Below are positions 1 through 5,509 of a stretch of DNA of 7,864 bases, piece after piece. Source of the stretch: Candidatus Methanomethylophilaceae archaeon (GTDB lineage: Archaea > Thermoplasmatota > Thermoplasmata > Methanomassiliicoccales > Methanomethylophilaceae); NCBI GenBank assembly GCA_017616575.1, contig JAFZXW010000151.1:1-7864 (forward strand), given 5' to 3'. The translations under genes and the position numbers were made by a program. Within the stretch, counting starts at the first letter, position 1. Each line of letters opens with the position of its first letter. Under the pieces are notes generated by a model. The model saw only the letters and a program-made list of their open reading frames with translations, did no database searches and had not been told where the DNA came from.

Positions 1-966
1 GGATTCGTCGCCGGATGCTTCCACATGATGAACCATGCGTTCTTCAAGGCGCTTCTCTTCATGTGCTCCGGATCCGTCATTCACGCGGTCGGCACCGAGG
101 ACATGCGTCAGATGGGAGGCCTCCGCAAGCAGATGCCGATCACCTCGATCACCATGCTGCTCGGATCGCTGTCCATCGCCGGTTTCCCCTTCTTCAGCGG
201 ATTCTGGTCCAAGGACCTTGTGATCGAGGCCGCGTTCGAGGCCGGAGACCACAACATCTTGTTCATGGTCATGTGGGTGCTCGCGATCATCACCGCGTTC
301 ATGACCGCGTTCTACATGTTCCGCATGTGGTTCATGACCTTCATGGGCGAGAAGGGACACGCGTCCCAGCACGCCGCCGAGCACGGCCACGGGGAGTCCC
401 CCAAGAGCATGACCATGCCGCTCTGCATCCTCGCGGTGTTCGCCGTCGTCAGCGGGTTCTTCATAATGTTCGGCCTTGACGGCATGCTGTCCTTCACTGA
501 CCTCGGATACGCCTTCCAGGTCGGAGGCGGCCATACCGAGGGCTTCGAGTACTTCGAGGAGCTCTTCACCAACCCGTACACCTACCTGACCATCGTCCTG
601 GCGCTCGTCGGAATCTTCATCGCGTACCTCATGTACGTAAAGAAGTCCGTCAACCCCGGTAGGTTCAACAAGGACGGCAACTCGATCCTCTACAAGGTCC
701 TCACCAAGAGATGGGGATTCCCGGACCTGTACAACCAGCTCTCCTGGAAGCTCGGGTACGGCATCGCGCGCGGAGTCGACTTCGTGGACAGGCAGGTCGT
801 GGACGGGACCGTCAACGGTCTTTCCGGCGCCGTCGTAGGCGGAGGAGAGGCTGTGAGCAAGGCTCAGACCGGAGACGTCCACGACTATACGTCGGTCGTC
901 CTTATCGGCATAGCCGCGCTCTCGGTGCTGTTCATTGTAATAACCAAGGTAATGGGAGGTATCTGA
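1..966 (+). CDS. fpoL: F420H2 dehydrogenase-like (complex I family) subunit L, 3' part
   Basis: This is the C-terminal 321 residues of the NuoL/FpoL antiporter-like membrane subunit. The frame is open from the first base, so the start lies outside the window. In complex I this subunit is the most distal proton-pumping channel. Visible hallmarks are the FHMMNHAFFKALLF segment, whose lysine is the conserved buried channel Lys, and PFFSGFWSKD, with the second channel Lys. A His-rich loop (about residues 119-134) follows. The distal part carries an amphipathic stretch (about residues 222-295) matching the lateral helix HL of NuoL, including a QTGDVHDY motif, and then a final membrane helix. The L-M-N order favours complex I over Mrp or membrane hydrogenases. 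In Methanomassiliicoccales a headless Fpo-like complex is proposed to oxidise ferredoxin; whether that applies here is inference. It ends in TGA one base before fpoM. Confidence 0.93.
   Translation, partial: GFVAGCFHMMNHAFFKALLFMCSGSVIHAVGTEDMRQMGGLRKQMPITSITMLLGSLSIAGFPFFSGFWSKDLVIEAAFEAGDHNILFMVMWVLAIITAFMTAFYMFRMWFMTFMGEKGHASQHAAEHGHGESPKSMTMPLCILAVFAVVSGFFIMFGLDGMLSFTDLGYAFQVGGGHTEGFEYFEELFTNPYTYLTIVLALVGIFIAYLMYVKKSVNPGRFNKDGNSILYKVLTKRWGFPDLYNQLSWKLGYGIARGVDFVDRQVVDGTVNGLSGAVVGGGEAVSKAQTGDVHDYTSVVLIGIAALSVLFIVITKVMGGI
954..960 (+). promoter_or_regulatory. Shine-Dalgarno site of fpoM
   Basis: GGGAGGT lies inside the last codons of fpoL, 7 nt before the ATG at 968. It supports that start and indicates efficient independent initiation within the polycistronic message. 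Confidence 0.75.
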
Positions 967-967
967 G

Positions 968-2485
968 ATGGATTTCCCTATCCTTTCACTGCTCATCCTG
1001 ATCCCCTTGATAGGGGCGCTCATCACGCTCATGATGGGCGGAACCAGGCAGAAGATGGCCAAGATCGTGGCCGGGGCGTTCTCCGCGATCACCCTGCTGC
1101 TCGCCATCCTGGTCGTGTTCAGCAGCAACGACTTCGGGGCGCTCTCCGAGAGCTACACATGGATAAAGACCGGATTCATCACCATCAGCTTCTCGCTGGC
1201 GGTGGACGGCCTCAGCGTGCTGATGGTCTTCCTCACCGCCCTGCTGGTGCTCCTGGTGGTCATATTCTCCGCCGAGGCCGAGGAGGTCGAGGGGGAGAGG
1301 CCCAATTACTTCCACACGCTGCTCCTGGCTATGGAGGTCGGACTCATGGGGGTCTACACGGCATCGGACTACTTCCTGTTCTATGTCATGTGGGAGGTCA
1401 CCCTCATACCCATGTACTTCATGATCTCCTGGTATGGAGGACCTCGCAGGCACTACGCCGCGATCAAGTTCTTCATCTACACCCACGTGGCCTCGCTGGT
1501 CATGCTGATCGGTATCTTCGCCATGGGATTCAAGGCGGCCGAGATCACCGGAGGGAACATCGACTTCTCCTTCGACGCCATAGCCGCCGCCATGCAGGGC
1601 GCCAACGAGGGCTTCCAGGCTCTTGTGTTCGCGCTCCTGTTCTTCGGGTTCGCGGTCAAGATGCCCGCGGTGCCCTTCCACACATGGCTGCCGGATGCGC
1701 ACACCGAGGCGCCTACCGGAGGATCCGTCCTCCTGGCCGGCGTGATGCTTAAGATGGGTTCCTACGGTATCATCCGCATCTGCCTCGAGGCGCTCCCTGC
1801 CGGCGCTCAGTACTGGCAGTGGGTCATCATCATAATCGGGCTCGTGTCCATCGTCTACGGGGCTTACGCCTGCATCGCGCAGAAGGACCTCAAGAAGATG
1901 GTCGCGTTCTCGTCCATCAGCCACATGGGAATGGTCATGCTGGGAATCGGATGCCTGAGCTACGCCGGAATAACCTTCGCGGTCTTCCAGATGTTCGCCC
2001 ACGGTCTGATCACCGGAATCCTGTTCATGGTGTGCGGTATGACCGGCCACAAGGTCGGGACCAGGGAGATCCCCCTGCTGGGAGGACTCGCCGGGAAGAT
2101 GCCCAAGTACGCCACGTTCATGATGTTCGGGTTCATGGCCTCCCTCGGGCTTCCCGGGCTCATCGGATTCTGGGGAGAGTTCCCGATCATCTACGCGTTC
2201 TACGAGTTCATCGTGGCGAACGACATGATCTGGCTCCTCCTGTTCTGCATGCTGTCCCTCATGCTCACCGCAGGGTACTACCTGTGGGCCATGCAGAGGA
2301 CCCTGTTCGGGCCTGAGACGACCAAGATCGACCTCACCCATGCGCACGACGTCAGCAAGTCCGAGTTCGCGGCCATGGCCGTGCTCTGCGTGCTGGTCGC
2401 GTTCTTCGGAATGTGGCCCGACGCCGCCCTGCAGTTCATCGAGCCCTACACCCAGGGCCTCGCCGCCTTCATCGGGGTGATCTGA
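968..2485 (+). CDS. fpoM: F420H2 dehydrogenase-like (complex I family) subunit M
   Basis: A full-length 505-residue NuoM/FpoM homologue, close to the usual size of about 500, with many hydrophobic helices throughout. It forms the middle antiporter-like proton channel of the membrane arm. The channel residues expected for NuoM are present: Glu143 in MWEVTLIPMY, Lys231 in FAVKMPAVPFHTWLPDAHTE, Lys262 in VMLKMGSYG and Glu404 in GFWGEFP. An acidic Glu, rather than Lys, in the last of these is characteristic of the M subunit and separates it from L and N. The ATG is preceded by a strong ribosome binding site. The stop codon shares a base with the fpoN start (TGATG), implying translational coupling. 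No truncation or frameshift is visible. The alternative, a hydrogenase-linked antiporter subunit, is made unlikely by the L-M-N order. Confidence 0.96.
   Translation: MDFPILSLLILIPLIGALITLMMGGTRQKMAKIVAGAFSAITLLLAILVVFSSNDFGALSESYTWIKTGFITISFSLAVDGLSVLMVFLTALLVLLVVIFSAEAEEVEGERPNYFHTLLLAMEVGLMGVYTASDYFLFYVMWEVTLIPMYFMISWYGGPRRHYAAIKFFIYTHVASLVMLIGIFAMGFKAAEITGGNIDFSFDAIAAAMQGANEGFQALVFALLFFGFAVKMPAVPFHTWLPDAHTEAPTGGSVLLAGVMLKMGSYGIIRICLEALPAGAQYWQWVIIIIGLVSIVYGAYACIAQKDLKKMVAFSSISHMGMVMLGIGCLSYAGITFAVFQMFAHGLITGILFMVCGMTGHKVGTREIPLLGGLAGKMPKYATFMMFGFMASLGLPGLIGFWGEFPIIYAFYEFIVANDMIWLLLFCMLSLMLTAGYYLWAMQRTLFGPETTKIDLTHAHDVSKSEFAAMAVLCVLVAFFGMWPDAALQFIEPYTQGLAAFIGVI
2474..2481 (+). promoter_or_regulatory. 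Shine-Dalgarno site of fpoN at the M/N junction
   Basis: GGGGTGAT lies 3 nt before the ATG at 2485 and pairs with the conserved archaeal 16S 3' end. It decides the fpoN start, because the reading frame stays open further upstream (an ATG at 2413) without comparable support. Confidence 0.7.
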
Positions 2486-3984
2486 TGCTGTTGGATTACA
2501 ATGCAATATTCGGAGACTTCTCCGCGATCGTCCCCATGCTGTTCCTCATGGCGGCGTCCCTCATCCTCCCCGGGGTCCACCTCGTCGGGAAGAGGAGGAC
2601 CGCCACCTGGGGATTCGCCTTGGCGATGGTCGTCGTGTCGATGGCCTTCAACGCCATGATGCTGTACGACGGGTTCGTCGGCACGTCCTTGGGAATGGTC
2701 ACGTACAACGCGTACTCCGGACTGATGATACTGCTGTTCCAGATCGTGCTGTTCCTGGCCGTCCTGGTGTCCAACGCCAGCGTCGAGACCACCAGGTTCA
2801 ACGTCGGGGCCTACTACGCCCTTATCTGCGCAGCGGCCACCGGCATGATGTTCGTGGCGGAGTCCAGCGACCTCCTGATGATCTTCGTCGGGGTCGAGCT
2901 CACCAGCATATCGTCTTACGCGCTCGTGTCCATGAAGAGGAACGACGCCAGGTCCGCCGAGGCCGCCGTGAAGTACGTCATCATCGGAGGCATGTCCACC
3001 GCCCTGACTCTTTACGGTATCTCGATGCTGTACGGCCTCGCCGGGACCACCAACATCGCCGCCATAGCCGAGACCACCAGGATCGGAGGGGTCACCTTCC
3101 TCTTCGGCGTGGCCATGGTCAGCATGATCGCCGGTTATGGGTTCAAGATCGCCGCGGTGCCCTTCCACATGTGGGCGCCCGACGTGTACGAGGGAGCGGC
3201 CACGCCCGTGTCCCTGTTCCTCGCCACCGGATCGAAGAAGATGGGTCTCAGCGTCTTCTTCCAGATCTTCCTCATCCTGTTCGTGTCCGGGACCGCCTGC
3301 GCGGCCATCGCCGGGCCCGAGGTCCAGTATCTCTTCGCCATAATCGCCGCGGTCACCATGACCGTCGGAAACATAGTGGCGATAGCGCAGAGCAACATCA
3401 AGAGGATGCTCGCGTACTCCTCCATCGCCCAGGCGGGTTACATACTCATCGTCATGGCCGTGATGTCCGAGTACGCCCTGAGCGCCGGCCTGTTCCACAT
3501 GTTCACCCACGTGTTCATGAAGGGCGGGGCGTTCCTCGTGGTGGGAGCGCTCATCTGCGCCGGAGTCGGCGAGAAGATCTCCGACTACAGGGGGCTCGGC
3601 AAGAGGGCCCCTCTCATGGCGGCCGCGATGATGCTGTTCCTGTTCTCGCTGGCTGGTATCCCGCCCCTCGCCGGGTTCACCTCCAAGTTCTTCCTGTTCT
3701 CCTCCACCTTGGGTGTTGGGGCGGCGGGAGACCTCGCGGTGAACTCCCAGTGGGTCTGGCTCGCCTTCATAGCGATACTGAACTCCGCCATATCCCTGTA
3801 CTACTACGCCAGGGTCGTCAAGGCCATGTACGTGGACAGGGGCGAGGCGGTCGAGAAGATCAAGGTCCCCAAGGCGTTCACCTTCGCCATCGTGATCTGC
3901 ATCGTGGCGGTCATCGTGCTGGGAGTCTACCCCCAGCTGCTGTTCGACCTCTGCGAGACCGCGGCGCACACGCTGCTTCTCTGA
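2485..3984 (+). CDS. fpoN: F420H2 dehydrogenase-like (complex I family) subunit N
   Basis: A 499-residue NuoN/FpoN homologue, the antiporter-like proton channel nearest the connecting region of complex I. Key residues are visible: Glu138 in MIFVGVELTSISSYALV, Lys221 in GYGFKIAAVPFHMWAPDVYEG, the Lys251-Lys252 pair in TGSKKMGL and Lys401 in GIPPLAGFTSKFF. The last is Lys, as in L and N, where M has Glu. HMWAPDVYEGA is diagnostic of the N subunit. I chose the start at 2485 because it has a ribosome binding site, overlaps the fpoM stop and gives a natural hydrophobic N-terminus. The longer frame from 2413 would add a 24-residue Arg/His-rich extension that is a shadow of fpoM. It is the last + strand gene before a hairpin, and no fpoO-like gene follows. 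Confidence 0.96.
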   Translation: MLLDYNAIFGDFSAIVPMLFLMAASLILPGVHLVGKRRTATWGFALAMVVVSMAFNAMMLYDGFVGTSLGMVTYNAYSGLMILLFQIVLFLAVLVSNASVETTRFNVGAYYALICAAATGMMFVAESSDLLMIFVGVELTSISSYALVSMKRNDARSAEAAVKYVIIGGMSTALTLYGISMLYGLAGTTNIAAIAETTRIGGVTFLFGVAMVSMIAGYGFKIAAVPFHMWAPDVYEGAATPVSLFLATGSKKMGLSVFFQIFLILFVSGTACAAIAGPEVQYLFAIIAAVTMTVGNIVAIAQSNIKRMLAYSSIAQAGYILIVMAVMSEYALSAGLFHMFTHVFMKGGAFLVVGALICAGVGEKISDYRGLGKRAPLMAAAMMLFLFSLAGIPPLAGFTSKFFLFSSTLGVGAAGDLAVNSQWVWLAFIAILNSAISLYYYARVVKAMYVDRGEAVEKIKVPKAFTFAIVICIVAVIVLGVYPQLLFDLCETAAHTLLL

Positions 3985-3991
3985 ACCTTTC

Positions 3992-4032
3992 GAGGAAACC
4001 TCTTACCCTCCTTCGGGAGGGCCCTTCTTCTT
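3992..4032 (+). terminator. Putative terminator of the fpo operon (tandem hairpins)
   Basis: Two small inverted repeats follow fpoN. The first is GAGG-AAA-CCTC at 3992-4002. The second is a perfect 6-bp CCCTCC/GGAGGG stem at 4006-4021 closed by a C(UUCG)G tetraloop, one of the most stable RNA loops. A pyrimidine-rich CCCTTCTTCTT follows. Archaeal termination usually depends on U-rich stretches more than on hairpins, so this could equally be a 3'-end stabilising or processing structure. Its location between convergent genes supports an end-of-transcript role. Confidence 0.5.
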
Positions 4033-4033
4033 G

Positions 4034-4052
4034 AATCCTTGAAAATAGGATT
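4034..4052. repeat. Short inverted repeat downstream of the convergent minus-strand gene
   Basis: AATCCT (4034-4039) and AGGATT (4047-4052) form a 6-bp stem with a 7-base loop, 4 bases past the stop codon of the minus-strand zinc-ribbon gene. It could mark the 3' end of that transcript. No T tract follows it on the minus strand, so termination is a weak inference. Confidence 0.3.
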
Positions 4053-4056
4053 TCGA

Positions 4057-4422
4057 TCAGGCTCGCCTGAGGCCGAAAGCTCCCGTAACGGACCCGAACA
4101 GTGCTAGGAATATCAGGATGGACAGGGCGGTCCCGACTACGAGGCCTGAGACGGCTCCCGCCAGGGAAATCCCGAGGAGCTGTTCGTTCCTCTTGTCGGC
4201 CAGCAGTATTCCTAGAACGGCCGCGGCGGCGGCGATAAGGCCGATAATCACGCTTGGAATGGACCCGAGGAAGGAGACCAGGAACGTTATCCCGAAGGCC
4301 TGTCCTTTGCTGAGGCCTCCGCTTTTTTCCTTGGCCCCGTAGGACGGGTCCATCTCCAACCCGCATGCTGGGCAGTAGGCCGCCCCTTCAGGGACGCGCA
4401 CGCCGCATCCTCCGCAGAACAT
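4057..4422 (-). CDS. Small zinc-ribbon membrane protein of unknown function
   Basis: A 121-residue protein I cannot assign to a characterised function. The N-terminus is a four-cysteine zinc ribbon: Cys3 and Cys6 in FCGGCG, and Cys17 and Cys20 in YCPACG. A short Ser/Gly/Lys linker follows (residues 25-42). Then come two long hydrophobic stretches (about 43-75 and 82-112), separated by a charged turn, ADKRNEQ. Pro56 in the first stretch could split it into two helices. The C-terminus ends in basic residues (LRRA). Small proteins with an N-terminal zinc ribbon followed by membrane helices are common in archaea and mostly uncharacterised. The ATG lies about 24 nt from the centre of an AT-rich TATA-like element, so the transcript may be leaderless. 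It is divergent from the prenyl synthase gene and convergent with fpoN. Hydrophobic composition and a clean zinc ribbon argue that it is a real gene. Confidence 0.82.
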   Translation of the reverse strand: MFCGGCGVRVPEGAAYCPACGLEMDPSYGAKEKSGGLSKGQAFGITFLVSFLGSIPSVIIGLIAAAAAVLGILLADKRNEQLLGISLAGAVSGLVVGTALSILIFLALFGSVTGAFGLRRA

Positions 4423-4518
4423 GCGCTTCCATCAGATTGGATATTTAAAAAATGATTGAAGCAGAGGATGTCATTCTTACTCGGCCAGATTTCTACGGTT
4501 GAAGCCAATGATTAAGTA
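4423..4518. promoter_or_regulatory. Divergent intergenic region with a shared TATA-like element
   Basis: This 96-base gap between the divergent zinc-ribbon and prenyl synthase genes is clearly AT-richer than its surroundings. ATATTTAAAAAATG at 4441-4454 reads as an archaeal TATA box in both directions: TATTTAAAA on the plus strand and TTTTAAATA on the minus. With the usual distance of about 25 bases from box centre to start site, minus-strand transcription would begin at or near the ATG at 4422 (leaderless). Plus-strand transcription would begin around 4470, leaving an untranslated leader of about 45 bases before 4519. No clear BRE or operator is recognised. Two separate overlapping promoters cannot be excluded. 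Confidence 0.55.
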
Positions 4519-5505
4519 GTGTCCGATGATGTGGGGGTGATGGCTGAGCCATGGCACTCGTGTATCGATAAAGAACTCGCCCTATGCGAGAGGATCATGT
4601 CGGAGTCCCTCGTGTTTGAGAACAGCGAGTTGACCGAGATGTGCCGCTATGTCGTATCTTCCGGAGGCAAGAGGCTCAGGCCGGCACTTTGTATTTTGTC
4701 TTATTTCGCATGCGGCGGCAAGGAGTCCGACGTTCCTGTGTCGATCGGCGCTGCCTTCGAGATAGTCCACAGCGCCACGTTGATACACGATGACATCAAC
4801 GACCAGGGCGAGATCCGCAGAGGTCGCAAGACTCTTCACAAGGAGTATACGTTAACCAAAGCCATCGTCGCCGGCGATTGCATGTTCACTGTCGGGTTCC
4901 GTCTCCTCTCCAACGTGAGGTCGAAGATCGTCGACTACATCGTCGAGGCTTCCGGGGCCATGGGGGCGGGGGAGTTCGTCCAGAAGGACAACGAGCATTA
5001 TTCCGACGTCACCGAAGACGATTATATGCGCATAATCTCCGGCAAGACCGCCAAGCTGTTCGAGGCCTGCGCCAAATCGGGCGCGTACGTGGCAGACGGC
5101 ACCCATGAGGAGGTAGAGGCTCTAGGCGAATTCGCATACAACCTCGGGCTGGCGTTCCAGATAATCGACGATGCCTTGGACGTCACGGGCGACCCCCGCG
5201 ATATGGGCAAGGCGATCGGTACGGACCTTCTGGAGGGCAAGCCTACTCTGCCGATCATCTATGCGATGCAGGACAAGGCCCATGGAAGCGAGATAAGGGA
5301 GCTTTTCGAGATGCCGTCCATAGAGCACGAGGACGTCGTCAGGGCGCTCAGGCTGATTTCCAGCACCGACTCCATCAGGAGATGCATGGACAAGGCCCGC
5401 GAGATTGCGGAGAAGGCCGTCGTCTTCCTTGATTCCGTCTCCGAATCTGTGTACAAGGACTCCCTGAGGTCCCTCGCCGGGTTCGTGGTGGACCGGGACA
5501 GGTGA
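4519..5505 (+). CDS. Trans-polyprenyl diphosphate synthase (GGPP synthase or longer-chain)
   Basis: A 328-residue class I prenyltransferase that condenses isopentenyl diphosphate onto an allylic diphosphate. Motifs appear in family order: GGKRLRP (49-55), the first Asp-rich motif DDIND (91-95) with RRG (100-102), then FQIIDDALD with the second Asp-rich motif (217-221), and GTDLLEGKPTLP (234-244). Archaeal members usually make C20 geranylgeranyl diphosphate for ether lipids. Here the fifth residue before DDIND is Ala86 (HSATLIHDD). Archaeal GGPP synthases typically have Phe or Tyr there, and longer-chain enzymes such as IspB have Ala, so chain length is uncertain. The start is ambiguous: GTG at 4519 (an in-frame TAA at 4513 blocks extension) or ATG at 4540, which gives 321 residues. 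Neither has a well-spaced ribosome binding site. A prenyl reductase gene follows after 4 nt. Confidence 0.93.
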   Translation: MSDDVGVMAEPWHSCIDKELALCERIMSESLVFENSELTEMCRYVVSSGGKRLRPALCILSYFACGGKESDVPVSIGAAFEIVHSATLIHDDINDQGEIRRGRKTLHKEYTLTKAIVAGDCMFTVGFRLLSNVRSKIVDYIVEASGAMGAGEFVQKDNEHYSDVTEDDYMRIISGKTAKLFEACAKSGAYVADGTHEEVEALGEFAYNLGLAFQIIDDALDVTGDPRDMGKAIGTDLLEGKPTLPIIYAMQDKAHGSEIRELFEMPSIEHEDVVRALRLISSTDSIRRCMDKAREIAEKAVVFLDSVSESVYKDSLRSLAGFVVDRDR

Positions 5506-5506
5506 T
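5500..5506 (+). promoter_or_regulatory. Shine-Dalgarno site of the prenyl reductase containing the upstream stop
   Basis: AGGTGAT lies 3 nt before the GTG at 5510. Its TGA (5503-5505) is itself the stop codon of the prenyl synthase gene. This supports the GTG start and suggests termination-reinitiation coupling. Confidence 0.65.
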
Positions 5507-5509
5507 TCC

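Noticed and set aside
2413..2484. Extended N-terminus for fpoN from the ATG at 2413
   Set aside because: It would add 24 Arg/His-rich residues encoded inside fpoM, not seen in the family. The ATG at 2485 has a proper ribosome binding site.
986..2506. 506-residue open frame antisense to nearly all of fpoM
   Set aside because: The translation is rich in His, Glu, Gly, Asp and Gln with no domain-like pattern. It is the expected shadow of strong third-position GC bias opposite a membrane protein with conserved motifs.
2446..3969. 507-residue open frame antisense to fpoN
   Set aside because: Same low-complexity hydrophilic composition as the fpoM shadow, and fpoN has all family channel residues. 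Two such frames in tandem come from codon bias, not genes.
3171..4034. Plus-strand 287-residue frame overlapping the 3' half of fpoN
   Set aside because: Arg/His/Gly-rich translation, the +1-type shadow of fpoN.
3911..4366. Alternative minus-strand frame of 151 residues over the zinc-ribbon gene
   Set aside because: Arg-rich and without motifs. The competing frame has a zinc ribbon, membrane helices and a well-placed promoter.
4287..4508. Minus-strand 73-residue frame starting in the divergent promoter region
   Set aside because: It runs through the TATA-like element and out of frame over the zinc-ribbon coding start; no ribosome binding site or domain.
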